Shown in pieces: positions 40,501 through 46,260 of a DNA stretch of 64,000 nucleotides. Made by a program: the position numbers and the translations under genes. The DNA is from Hofstenia miamia. Lineage: Eukaryota > Xenacoelomorpha > Acoela. Under the pieces are notes generated by a model. The model was given only the letters and a program-made list of their open reading frames with translations. It made no database searches and was not told the DNA's origin. The DNA lies in NCBI GenBank assembly GCA_004352715.1, contig SCFE01000048.1, positions 1,638,368 through 1,702,367 on the forward strand, given 5' to 3'. The first letter of the stretch is position 1. The number at the start of each line of letters is the position of its first letter.

Positions 40501-41450
40501 ATTACATGTGATGAAAATTTCACAAAACGAAATATGAGTTGAGAAGGTAAAATACAATAAAGCAATATTTTGAATGACAATGACACGCTACAGAATTAAG
40601 AATAAGCTAAAAAAGAATGGGTTGAGAAAAGCTCATAGGAAATCACGAAAAATGTTGAAGCTAACTTCAGATAATAATAAGAAATGAATTTAGTTAGAAC
40701 AGAAGGAAATTCAATGAAAAAAAATTCGATTTCGCAATCATGTGACGCAAAAATTTTTAAGCGTAAAACGATTAATTTCGCTTTTCAATCATTAAAGAAT
40801 ACACAGTAAGTTATGCAAGATTTCATGAAATAGGGATATCGAAATTGTGACTAAAATTCATTAATGAAAAATGAAGAAATTCATCAACAATGCTGAAATA
40901 CGAATACAGATCAACTTGCAAAAGAATATTTTGGACGATTTTTGTTCTGGGTGTTTTTACCAAATTTAGGACACTTAGAATCCAATTTTAAAACCATCTA
41001 GGATTGTGATATTTGGTGTTTATTGGCCCGCAAAATGGTGTTGTCCCTTTTAGAATGCCCATAGTAATGACTTTGCCGCCTATCCAAGCTAACCATTTTG
41101 ATCTAACCTTCCAGAAATTTCACGTTTTGTACTTGACCAACATTAAACTTAAACCACAATAAAGAAGTTAATCTGAATGTTTGCTTGTTTTAAAAAACTT
41201 TAAAAAGACAAAACTTCATCCATTTCCGTCTGATTGCTTCGAAATTTTGTTCACGTATTATTCAGAGCTATATAAAATTTTTATAACTAATTAGGGGTTA
41301 AATTACCCAATTTTCTGTACTAGTCCATATATCTGAATTCTGTGACCCAAAAATTTTGTCTAGGTCTGTTCATCAATTTCTGAAAAATTGATGAAGTTTA
41401 CTGAAAAAATGAACGACAATTACGAGTTTAAATAAACCTTTCGATTGTGG

Positions 41451-41486
<36 letters not shown>

Positions 41487-42188
41487 CAANNNNNNNNNNN
41501 NNNNNNNNNNNNNNNNNNNNNNNNNNNNNNNNNNNNNNNNNNNNNNNNNNNNNNNNNNNNNNNNNNNNNNNNNNNNNNNNTATATATATATATATATATA
41601 TATATTTCAAATGCGCAATGTAAAATGAATTATTCTGGCTATACATCAAAAGGGTTCTGGATAATATAGAAAGCTCATAGGATTTTAAAATTTTATAATT
41701 GCTCTGTTGATGGGCTGATTAAATTGTGATGCTACAAGGGAGCACTAATTTTGTAGGATGAAAAAGTTGAAGCCAGGGTCGACCTTAAGGCGAGGCAGGA
41801 AGGGCCTTTGGCTAGGGCCCGCGCATTTCAATAAAACCATTGTACAAACCCACAATGATTGCAACAGAAAAGCAATTACGTGAAAGTCACTAAATTAAAA
41901 GGAATTGTGTGTATGAGTTCAATTTTTAATAATGGCTAAATGTGAAAATTTGCTTCAAAAAATTATTCAGATGAAAATGCTTGCCTTTCTGTTTAGGATA
42001 ACAGCATCTTCATTAAGTTGTTTTAAGTGTTCCTTGCGCTTAGCTCTATTGTCTGCATGTTTTATAGCTATCTTTTGTTCATGTAGCCGCCTTTGTTTTT
42101 TCACTGGAGCACTAAATGGCAGCTGATAGTAGGGAGGCATACTCCTAGATGGTGGTCTTTCCGGAAGACCTACATCCACATCAGCCAT
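12557..42188 (-). CDS. EFCAB5: EFCAB5-like gene (EF-hand and GAF domain protein), gene span
   Basis: A single minus-strand gene of at least 21 coding exons, adding up to about 1,330 residues (vertebrate EFCAB5 is about 1,500). Order of parts: basic N-terminus; a DPY30-like dimerisation motif split by an insertion (exons 2-3); a basic coiled-coil region (exon 4); a Glu/Lys-rich low-complexity exon (9); a perfect EF-hand loop DSNGQGYLELDE (exon 13); a helical region; a GAF domain (exons 16-18); and a conserved helical C-terminus ending at a TAA. EF-hand followed by GAF is the arrangement known for EFCAB5, a poorly characterised protein of ciliated and spermatogenic cells. Exon phases agree across nearly every junction, and most acceptors end TTTAG. 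Uncertain points: the exon 7/8 junction, a doubtful exon 11, one frame break in exon 17, and the true first exon. Family naming is from domain order and remembered pattern. Confidence 0.75.
14510..14603 (-). CDS. EFCAB5: EFCAB5-like, exon 21
   Basis: 94 bases between a TTTTTAG acceptor and a C|GTATGT donor. It encodes IFSNELLKKLISFDPTTRQE and then LDVIHIREMLK. It enters in phase 0 and leaves in phase 1. Confidence 0.8.
15300..15545 (+). mobile_element. Penelope-like element fragment with GIY-YIG endonuclease motif
   Basis: A plus-strand frame reads YIYIGETKRQLEYRISEHMR. This matches the core of the GIY-YIG endonuclease that ends Penelope-like retroelement proteins, where the usual form is QYIGETGRxLxxRxxEH. 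The IYIYI run is expanded by a TATATA tract, and the reverse transcriptase part is absent. It lies inside an EFCAB5-like intron on the opposite strand. A bare GIY-YIG fragment could also come from another family, so the assignment is moderate. Confidence 0.5.
16407..16630 (-). CDS. EFCAB5: EFCAB5-like, exon 20
   Basis: 224 bases between an ACATTTAG acceptor and a CTG|GTAAAT donor. It encodes EVEMEMGGGSINILFERIML, then RIDAEVFAEIKSYHEPPKIV and HWNDKKL, a helical region. Phase 1 in, phase 0 out, consistent with both neighbours. Confidence 0.85.
17603..18555 (+). CDS. Unrecognised cysteine-rich, possibly secreted protein, one frameshift
   Basis: Two adjoining frames, 17603-18076 and about 18062-18555, together encode about 315 residues. 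They would join if one base were removed in the AAAAA run near 18061-18065, after GNGLEK. The N-terminus MKKLTNLFHIWAFFLNVCKE has a charged start and a hydrophobic stretch like a signal peptide or signal anchor. A dozen or so cysteines are spread along the chain (for example KLCCTTEDVS, CKAGCRW), with potential N-glycosylation sites, which fits an extracellular protein. It ends MDKSY and a TAA. I recognise no domain. It lies wholly within the large EFCAB5-like intron between exons 19 and 20, on the opposite strand, with no introns and no transposon ends seen nearby. Alternatives are a retrogene, a decayed domesticated element ORF, or a lineage-specific gene. Confidence 0.5.
18560..21005. other. 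EFCAB5-like intron DNA without recognised features
   Basis: AT-rich DNA between the nested reading frame and exon 19. I found no protein-like frame or element ends; short open frames are compositionally random. Confidence 0.5.
21011..21258 (-). CDS. EFCAB5: EFCAB5-like, exon 19
   Basis: 248 bases, acceptor AATTTAG, donor G|GTAAGT. It encodes DYLYKCIDSSEPLIQESYGE, then FHLAFPIRDEKQFARSLFDL and a charged helix EPIEKKEIQRMLKIQQEAF. Phase 2 in, phase 1 out, consistent with exons 18 and 20. Confidence 0.9.
21916..22166 (-). CDS. EFCAB5: EFCAB5-like, exon 18 (end of GAF domain)
   Basis: 251 bases, acceptor CATTTAG, donor AA|GTAAGC. It starts GVAQSFSQAYAII, the last helix of a GAF domain, followed by a linker and CVFYLVERGSSDDYGLRKML. 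Phase 0 in, phase 2 out. The 5' 33 bases are repeated at 22333-22365 because of the assembly duplication there. Confidence 0.9.
22134..22331. repeat. First copy of a 198-base duplicate flanking a one-base gap
   Basis: Nearly identical to 22333-22530, separated by a single N at 22332. The visible difference is AATGCCATT versus AATGAGATT. Both contain the same (AT)n tract and the start of exon 18. It is most likely an unmerged contig overlap rather than a biological tandem repeat. Confidence 0.8.
22333..22530. repeat. Second copy of the 198-base duplicate
   Basis: Mirrors 22134-22331 in the same orientation. It includes an incomplete second version of the exon 18 5' end that should not be annotated as an extra exon. 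Confidence 0.8.
23279..23411 (-). CDS. EFCAB5: EFCAB5-like, exon 17 (GAF core) with a one-base frame conflict
   Basis: Acceptor ACATTTAG, donor CAG|GTAGCC, 133 bases. The expected product is a GAF strand-helix core: CPILNFRRHAFGTLNVDTV, then EHEISFFQ. Entering in phase 0 from exon 16 gives DGSL followed by a stop. The conserved reading is only reached after one base is dropped near the CTCTT at 23398-23402. The exon exit then agrees with exon 18. So one extra base is present relative to a working frame: a sequencing error, or a true mutation on this haplotype. Confidence 0.8.
23555..23824 (-). CDS. EFCAB5: EFCAB5-like, exon 16 (GAF N-terminal half)
   Basis: 270 bases, acceptor CATTTAG, donor AAG|GTAAGC, phase 0 both sides. 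It encodes DAEAHGHNKKISAHINLLEQ, then CDTVLYCVASTPEDASLVLG and VHVPIVASHGQVHFWN, as expected for the first half of a GAF domain. Confidence 0.9.
23910..24008 (-). CDS. EFCAB5: EFCAB5-like, exon 15
   Basis: 99 bases, acceptor ATTTTAG, donor AAG|GTGAAG, phase 0 both sides. It encodes ARKKWLSEIVNAADISGGKI and then ENVYKCVFSALFK. Confidence 0.85.
24055..25674 (-). mobile_element. Decayed Tc1/mariner-type transposon
   Basis: The ends form inverted repeats sharing GGACAGATTAATTCGTCAC (left 24058-24076, right 25651-25669), with a few different outer bases, and are flanked by TA. Inside, on the minus strand, are pieces of a transposase: the start MKMKNTPIAIREVIWDKFNR with REVHVPRST (helix-turn-helix) near 25435, a middle block around WGAMWFDESGPLV, and PCYSTRTTKTFIHAHN followed by FLEWPPFSPDLYPIKNFWNI (the third catalytic block, Glu changed to Lys). 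Multiple stops and shifts show an old copy. It sits in the intron between EFCAB5-like exons 14 and 15. Confidence 0.85.
24486..25440 (-). pseudogene. Tc1/mariner transposase remnant
   Basis: Order on the minus strand is helix-turn-helix N-terminus, an RNase H-like middle, then the WPPFSPDLYPIKNFW block. In active relatives that block reads SPDLNPIENxW; here Asn is Tyr and the catalytic Glu is Lys. Numerous in-frame stops leave no long frame. It is a different family from the transposon at 8.7 kb: the terminal repeats are unrelated and the protein differs. Confidence 0.75.
25843..26159 (-). CDS. EFCAB5: EFCAB5-like, exon 14
   Basis: 317 bases. Donor TTG|GTAAGT is strong; acceptor TTTTTGAAG is weaker, but its phase (1) matches exon 13. 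It encodes KFLDLYIKIFEGAMQLFSMQ, LDTMILGMKSLGVVKENMLY and YKEALEKSYEQKMRGL, an all-helical segment between the EF-hand and GAF domains. Confidence 0.85.
26590..28450 (+). mobile_element. Non-LTR retrotransposon remnant, split by an insertion
   Basis: The plus strand carries reverse transcriptase blocks in order: FKPHKAPGQNGLQGEAFRYG (26680-26740), AEVIFLYKKGSRQDPNNYRT then ISHLDVGGKIFAKILLCRLE (fingers), and TQFGLRVGKSNV (to about 27000). After about 730 foreign bases come CIIDLQKTFDNVPREAIWQL (catalytic Asp region), VRQEFVFGPCLFNLLF and EYADDLCLICR at about 28110. Traces continue to about 28450. Frameshifts and stops mark it as dead. The motifs suit an RTE/L2-like element rather than the CR1-like LINEs elsewhere in the window, though the clade is uncertain. 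Confidence 0.8.
27002..27735 (-). mobile_element. Retroelement fragment with RNase H, inserted in the LINE
   Basis: An open minus-strand frame from 27734 to 27168 (188 residues) starts in a reverse transcriptase connection region (QSVLGHISFTWLLVAPFN, then IIRPLY) and continues into an RNase H. The RNase H reads WYTDASNYSLGMV (first Asp), FRKELQAALIAL (Glu), LIIDSWPLAQAL (Asp) and VPSASNIADWPSR (last Asp), then a stop 12 residues later. The four acidic positions are all present. The SNxADxPSR ending and the lack of a TDN motif recall reverse-transcribing elements with a hepadnavirus- or DIRS-like RNase H. Which of these it is cannot be decided by eye. The frame is intact but lacks the polymerase palm, and no LTR or terminal repeat was found. 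Confidence 0.6.
28455..31250. other. EFCAB5-like intron DNA without recognised features
   Basis: AT-rich noncoding DNA of the intron between exons 13 and 14. No coherent protein-like frame, RNA gene or element terminus was seen on either strand. Confidence 0.5.
31252..31696 (-). mobile_element. Internally deleted pogo/Tigger-like DNA transposon
   Basis: The ends are a perfect 16-base inverted repeat, ATTTTTCGGACTATAA at 31252-31267 and its complement at 31681-31696. Subterminal copies of ATTATAAGGC-type motifs follow on the left. The minus strand keeps only a transposase C-terminus: ISASTIVRAFMKAGII (31650-31600), then after a one-base shift an acidic tail ending LLNSDIEHEEFDEF and VETQ, with a stop near 31465. 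A helix followed by an acidic EEFDGF-type tail is typical of pogo/Tigger transposases. The catalytic core is deleted, so this is a non-autonomous derivative. It contains an (AT)n tract at 31313-31333. Confidence 0.75.
32072..32228 (-). CDS. EFCAB5: EFCAB5-like, exon 13 (EF-hand)
   Basis: 157 bases, acceptor TTATTTAG, donor G|GTAACA. It encodes NARDILSEFLVSDLFDYW followed by the loop DSNGQGYLELDE, which has all calcium ligands at positions 1, 3, 5, 7, 9 and 12 and the central Gly at 6, and then a helix. One canonical Ca2+-binding EF-hand is therefore expected to be functional. Phase 0 in, phase 1 out. Confidence 0.9.
32995..33188 (-). CDS. EFCAB5: EFCAB5-like, exon 12
   Basis: 194 bases, acceptor TTATTGTAG, donor TCC|GTTAGT. 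It encodes RYKAYSREKTSPHNEQQLDN, then TQFVALIETFIGNKVDDKLL and FVRDHYFETEEDKLQRINS, an EF-hand-like helical region without a calcium loop. Phase 1 in, phase 0 out; the exit matches exon 13. Confidence 0.85.
33637..33703 (-). CDS. EFCAB5: EFCAB5-like, tentative exon 11
   Basis: A short charged frame NLKDYKRREQKLEEFKM after the acceptor TTCTTGTAG looks like a coiled-coil exon of this gene. However, its length (67 bases to a possible ATG|GTACTC donor) does not fit the phases of exons 10 and 12, and a single N lies nearby at 33612. Either a base is wrong, the boundaries differ, or another small exon is missing. Confidence 0.4.
33788..33811. repeat. (AT)n microsatellite
   Basis: A simple TATATA run within an EFCAB5-like intron. 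Similar runs occur at 15359-15375, 22286-22313, 22486-22512 and 31313-31333. Confidence 0.85.
34540..34626 (-). CDS. EFCAB5: EFCAB5-like, exon 10
   Basis: 87 bases, acceptor TTTTTAG, donor G|GTATTC, phase 1 both sides. It encodes GMSDTESVKEEASVVDQLRK and then AEELHQQT. Confidence 0.8.
34929..35555 (-). CDS. EFCAB5: EFCAB5-like, exon 9 (Glu/Lys-rich low-complexity exon)
   Basis: 627 bases, acceptor TTTTTTAG, donor C|GTAAGC, phase 1 both sides. It encodes about 209 residues dominated by Glu, Lys, Asp and Ser with imperfect short repeats (KPEDSEDKPELKSKD; NKLDEAEKQSEAEKNVNETE). It is predicted disordered or a long charged helix. The opposite strand has a long Ser-rich open frame (34877-35668) that is only the complement of this biased sequence. 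Confidence 0.85.
36131..36202 (-). CDS. EFCAB5: EFCAB5-like, exon 8
   Basis: 72 bases, acceptor TTGTTTAG, donor G|GTTCCA (weak). It encodes PITDDDQKSQSEESLSLNEF and then DME. The exit phase matches exon 9. The entry needs phase 1, whereas the most likely end of exon 7 is phase 0, so a small exon or a different exon 7 donor is missing. Confidence 0.7.
36816..36971 (-). CDS. EFCAB5: EFCAB5-like, exon 7
   Basis: Acceptor TCATTTAG. It encodes HMMGLVSDFPADIFDVFISH, then MELCAKAYYETLTFEKRRKI and FTDLFKILDTNS up to a possible GTACGC donor. The donor end is uncertain because it does not give the phase needed by exon 8. The first 65 bases recur at 37138-37202 in the duplicated assembly segment. Confidence 0.8.
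36907..37116. repeat. First copy of a 210-base duplicate flanking a 21-N gap
   Basis: Identical by eye to 37138-37347. It contains part of exon 7 and a full copy of exon 6 (37020-37093). The gap 37117-37137 separates the copies. It is best read as an unmerged contig overlap, so only one exon 6 exists. Confidence 0.85.
37138..37347. repeat. Second copy of the 210-base duplicate
   Basis: Same sequence and orientation as 36907-37116. Exon 6 is annotated in this copy because it is contiguous with the exon 5 side. Confidence 0.85.
37251..37324 (-). CDS. EFCAB5: EFCAB5-like, exon 6
   Basis: 74 bases, acceptor ATATTTAG, donor GAG|GTAAGC. It encodes SAYKQPLSSTNTDNKTLSQA and then EFTE. Phase 1 in, phase 0 out. 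A second copy at 37020-37093 belongs to the assembly duplicate. Confidence 0.85.
37921..37984 (-). CDS. EFCAB5: EFCAB5-like, exon 5
   Basis: 64 bases, acceptor ATCTTTAG, donor C|GTAAGT. It encodes IQNALRSFRDFSGVFPNELR and then A. Phase 0 in, phase 1 out, fitting exons 4 and 6. Confidence 0.85.
38029..38188 (-). CDS. EFCAB5: EFCAB5-like, exon 4
   Basis: 160 bases, acceptor TCATTTAG, donor TAC|GTACGC. It encodes LAQIKMSARKKREKREEQEK, a highly charged helix, then EEHFEVWVKKSPNRLIKLAY. Phase 2 in, phase 0 out. The donor is less typical than the others. Confidence 0.8.
39022..39197 (-). CDS. EFCAB5: EFCAB5-like, exon 3 (second half of DPY30-like motif)
   Basis: 176 bases, acceptor TATTTAG, donor CA|GTAAGC. 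It encodes IEELSTFSTNFNPINFLARF and then LMRNNPRY. NPINFLARFLMRNNPRY resembles the second helix of the DPY30 dimerisation motif (NPIEFLAxYLLKxN). Phase 0 in, phase 2 out. Confidence 0.85.
39737..39991 (-). CDS. EFCAB5: EFCAB5-like, exon 2 (first half of DPY30-like motif)
   Basis: 255 bases, acceptor ATTCTTAG, donor CCT|GTGAGT, phase 0 both sides. It encodes IPIDVLTHEWLNVNVDTVAL, then RTYLLDKCLPTVILGLEQLL, which resembles helix 1 of DPY30-type motifs (YLxxxVxPxLxxGLxxL), and a charged linker ending ENSDKP. Confidence 0.85.
41490..41580. other. Assembly gap (91 N) inside an (AT)n tract
   Basis: Both sides carry TATATA runs followed by TTTCAA (41484-41489 and 41603-41610), so the same microsatellite is probably represented twice around a nominal gap. 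The intron length here is unreliable. Confidence 0.75.
41985..42188 (-). CDS. EFCAB5: EFCAB5-like, exon 1 (coding start) with a GC donor
   Basis: It starts MADVDVGLPERPPSRSMPPY and continues with a basic helix (QRRLHEQKIAIKHADNRAKR). It ends AAG|GCAAGC, an otherwise strong donor with GC in place of GT, which gives phase 0 into exon 2. Upstream of the ATG is TTACAATTAG or GTTTTTAG, so this may be a second exon with a noncoding first exon further right. The ATG was chosen as the only in-frame one before the acceptor. Confidence 0.75.
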
Positions 42189-42204
42189 ACTGCTAAAAAC
42201 CTAA

Positions 42205-43085
42205 TTGTAAAATTTCAGAAATGAAAATATAATTGAAAAAAATGATCGTAATAGTTAATAACTACAAATATTTGTAAAACAAGAATTATGAATGGTGCAC
42301 AAAGCATGAAACATTCGATTGATAGAATATGAAATATACCAGTGGCGAAGTGTGGGCCACATTGCCTAGTGTGCAGTGCAAAGTTGCTATTGGCTCGGTT
42401 TGGTTTCGTCATTGTATTTAAATAAAAATACGTCAAAACTGAAGCGAACGTTTCAAAATTTACAATGGAAATCACTGCAGTCATTGCTTGAACTTGAAGC
42501 CATCCATAACATGATTAAATGTATAATTTTTTTAAATACTCTACATTAACGTAAAATCAGATATCAAGTAAAATATTTGAAATGGATACCTTAGTTTATT
42601 TGACAACAACACTACGAAATATCAGACAGGACCAGTACGAGATCAACTTTTCAATTTCAACCAAGATCAGGACTCATTTGCTATTATTTTCGAACCTCTG
42701 TATTTGGCATGGAAGCAGAGATATAATTGGATCTAACATTTTAAGATCCGATCTGAACTTTTAAAAAAAAATTAGTTTTCAATCCGAAACCGATCCGAAT
42801 TTAAATAAGTATTCTAACAATAAACAAACAAACTTAAAAAATATTTATGTTTTTTAATCCGATTGGAAATTTTAAGTGCTTCAACACTATTTTGAGATTA
42901 AGAAATGGACATATACTTACGAAATAGTCTATGCAAATCAACTTATTTGTAAGCTTTGCAATAATCTAGTTCCAAAATTGTCATCAACTATAATCATAAT
43001 ATATTTATAGAGCTTAAATAGTTTAGTTTCTTATAAAAATATCCACTTTGCAATGTCACTATGAATTGAAATTTTTTCAAACAAG
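42205..43085. other. Region upstream of the EFCAB5-like coding start
   Basis: AT-rich; no clear CpG-rich promoter or coding frame. If a noncoding first exon of the EFCAB5-like gene exists, it should lie here or further right. Confidence 0.4.
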
Positions 43086-43091
43086 ATAAAT

Positions 43092-43217
43092 TTACTTCAA
43101 AATTGCAGCTAAGGCGATGAAAACAAGAATAGCACAAATAATGGCAAATGAAGGAACAACGCCTAAATTTATTTGCAAGACATTAAAGAAATTGTTGTAG
43201 AGTGTATTAAAATCCAT
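43092..43217 (-). CDS. Possible 41-residue single-pass membrane micropeptide
   Basis: A short minus-strand frame starts MDFNTLYNNFFNVLQINLGV and ends with a clear hydrophobic segment (VPSFAIICAILVFIALAAIL) followed by Lys and a TAA. A soluble, Asn-rich head with a C-terminal membrane helix is the layout of small regulatory membrane peptides such as those acting on SERCA, but I see no specific family match. It lies about 0.9 kb upstream of the EFCAB5-like start, on the same strand. Chance is a real alternative in AT-rich DNA, where hydrophobic codons are common. Confidence 0.3.
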   Translation of the reverse strand: MDFNTLYNNFFNVLQINLGVVPSFAIICAILVFIALAAILK

Positions 43218-45439
43218 GATAGAAAAACTAATTTTTCAAACAAAATTTGAGATTTAAATATAAATTTTGAATTTTACTGAAATTGGATCAATATTTTCAA
43301 TTATATAGCAGCAACATTAAATAAATTCACACCCAATGAATAGTATGCCGACGGAATGGTTCCATACACATTTTGTATTAGTGATTATAATAATGACAAA
43401 CATTCTGAGTACTAAGTTGCTCTTTTCATTGCAAGTTGCTTAGAGTGCATATTAAAACTAGATATTTTGATTGAAGAGCATCCCAAATTATATTAGTATT
43501 TTTACATTTTGCAGTGTTTGCCAAAGCTAAGGTATTCCACTTGCTTCATCATCATGTAGTACATTTTAGAGAGAATCCTTTTCAGAATTCTGCTCTTCCA
43601 TTTGCAAGTTTGTACAAACAAATATTTGTGGTTGCTATACTATTTTACCATTATGTGATGGCTAACCATAATCGCATTTTCAGATTTGAAGTATTGGTCA
43701 CTAATTTTATAAGTTGTTGGAAAGAATAACGCGGAACCTGTTGTATGAACAATGAGACTCAATTACAAAATTTCACTTAGATTGAGATTATTAAATTAAG
43801 ATTCAATGTAAATGTGCGCGTAATTTATAAAATGTACAAATACACAAGTTTTAAAAATTTTTGGATCCGAAGTTACTCTAAATGACCTAACCGTAAACAT
43901 TAGTAAGCTAATGCTCATATTCTACAGCTTTTGTCTAGCATTGATGAGGCTTATAAACACGTTCAACCAGGGATGCGTGTTGTGCACATAACACAGTTTG
44001 AGTTTGTCTGGTTTACTGCTAATAACTGCTTCAGACACTAAAATAGTCTAATAAATTAGAATAAAGCCCACTCCCAACATTTTTTTAGCCTAACACCACA
44101 GCCAATGTATTTTCATGTAGAACTTAAAAAAGTGTCTCTATTTTTATTGATGTTTGCTTGGCGGGGAATTAAGTTAGTGTGGTGTGACGCTTGATTTCTT
44201 ATTCGAGGTGCGGGGATCATAAGCGCACACCTCGAAATGATCTATTTCCTTCTCGTGAACCAATCAATAACGTTCGGCTACAAATGTAGGATGCAATTTC
44301 AATGTTTACGCTAAATTTCGTAGTGTGCGTTAATATGAACGCACACATTGCTCTTTGAATTTCCATTGAAGTGTGGATGTCGAAATACCTAGTTATTGCG
44401 ACATTCAGGATTGAAGTAGTTATGACATTTAAATTTATCAGTCATATGAACGCTAAACAAGATAATACATGCACTAGCCAATTAAACCAATGTATAGTTT
44501 ATGGATCAAAACAATCGAAATGCTTCAATTTTACCAAAATTGTCATTTAGACACATGTTTTATAAGAAAGTGCTTTACACAGTGCGTTATAAAAATGGCA
44601 ACTCAATTAGATTTGTTACCTGAATTAAAAATTCGATTGAGTATTTAATAACAAATTACAAATTTATAAAAATATAGTGATGCGGTATTAAATTTACTCA
44701 GTTCCCAAATAAGCGATAGGAAAAACCGCTCTAAAATCATAAAAATGCTGGTTAGAAGGTGTGCGGCGCACACTTCGCACATAAAGAGAATACGCAATTT
44801 CGCAACGCAAAATGTTATCAGAGCCATTTCATCCAATAGCTAATGGGAATTAAAAATATAGCCTGCTACTCACATTGAAAATAATCATCAGTTTAATAAT
44901 CAAGGAACAGATACAGGAGCTGATCCAGAAAAACATGATGGTGGGTATGAGCTGATAGATTACCCGTTTTTCTTGTTTCACGCAAATAAATGTATACTTC
45001 TATATTGTAAAAATAAATAGAGTCTAAAACGTATGAAAATCAACCAATATGATAGGAATGAAATATGTTTAAAAATAATAATTTAGCGCTAAATTTTAAA
45101 TTTTATTTAACAAGCAAAACCCCAAAGACCAAAGTTGAAAAATACTTAAACACTATTTGTGGGCTAATGATTTTACCCTACAAGCAATATATGCTACCTT
45201 AGAATTGCCACTTCAAATGTAACCTGGGATTCGAATGTTTAACTAAACTACTAATTGAAGTAATTATTAAACAAGACTTAATTAATCCATCACTCCCACC
45301 CGTTGGCATGTTCAACACATATCATATTAAAAATTTATACGTTAGTATATTAAAGTTACAAAGGCAGAAATCATGCAATATTTTGCGGGAAACTGAACGG
45401 TAGGAATTTTTCTGCTGCTATAATTTCTTTTCGTAATTC

Positions 45440-46260
45440 ATGTCTACTACCAAACTCAAAGACGCTATCTGCTTTACTTGCAATGCTGCCATTAAAGACA
45501 AATTCATTTTTACTTGTGCCTACTGTAATGTTAGCTACCATTTAACTAAAAGTTGTTCACATTTTTCTACCAACTACTCTGAAATGCTCATCAAACTCAA
45601 AGATCAGATCATCACTTTCTGCAACGCTTGCACTGACGCTGACAAAAAGTTCATCTTTAGAAGATGAACTCGCATCACATAAGAAAACTCTGAATGATCT
45701 TAACCACTCTATACATGAATTGTCGAAGCTAAATCAGAAAATTTTGGTTGACTTAAAAGTAATAATCTGTCAATGTAAAAATCACATTGACTCTGAAACT
45801 TCGGAAAAAAGAATATCTTCAAATAAAAATCACCACAATATTTCTCTTGGGATCCGGATTCGAGGAATTCCTGAGGCACATCCACACTCTTACCCTGATA
45901 TCCGTCTTCAATTCGATTATGACATGATCCTTAAAATATTCGATCACTTGGGTGTTCCAGACGTCATTATTCAAGATTTTTACCGTCGTTGACGTTTTGC
46001 TACTAATCGAAATCGGACTGTTATTGTTCACATCAATTCAGAATGGGATTATCGCGCGTCATTAGTCGTTCATCAAAGCTTAAATCTTTCTCTTCTACTG
46101 TCTTCATTTCTCGTGATCTCTCTCCCTCCGATCTCTAGATTGAATCTAATATTCTACGAGTCCGCCGTGAGCTACTACATTCTGGTTTTCCTCGCTCTGA
46201 ACTTAAAATCAAGTTTCCTACACTTCTCCTAAAAAAATGCCCTGTCGACTTGTCACTCCC
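45440..46260 (+). pseudogene. LINE ORF1 with zinc-finger, frameshifted
   Basis: The frame from the ATG at 45440 encodes a PHD/RING-like metal-binding pattern: CFTCNAAI, 11 residues on CAYCNVSYH, then SCSH and FCNACT. A coiled-coil-like stretch follows (HSIHELSKLNQKILVDLK) and then a domain containing GIRIRGIPEAHPHSYPD with DMILKIFDHLGV, the RNA-binding fold seen in many LINE ORF1 proteins. A TGA after QDFYRR and later shifts break it. PHD-type ORF1 proteins are known from CR1/L2-group LINEs. The cysteine motif here belongs to the retroelement and not to a host chromatin gene, because ORF2 follows directly. Confidence 0.7.

Noticed and set aside
41428-41669. Small frames with YIYIYI tracts on both strands around 41.5 kb
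   Set aside because: Microsatellite plus gap artefact.
41765-41840. GC-richer stretch resembling GGCGAGGCAGGAAGGGCC-type transposon ends
   Set aside because: Reminiscent of a common hAT-related repeat, but no terminal inverted repeat or transposase frame could be located.
44195-44240. tRNA-like or hairpin RNA around CGAGGTGCGG...CACACCTCG
   Set aside because: Only a 7-base stem with a loop too long for a tRNA arm; no A/B box pattern or acceptor stem found.
45440-45667. Host zinc-finger gene
   Set aside because: The PHD-like frame is directly followed by LINE endonuclease and reverse transcriptase blocks in the same orientation, so it is ORF1 of the retroelement.
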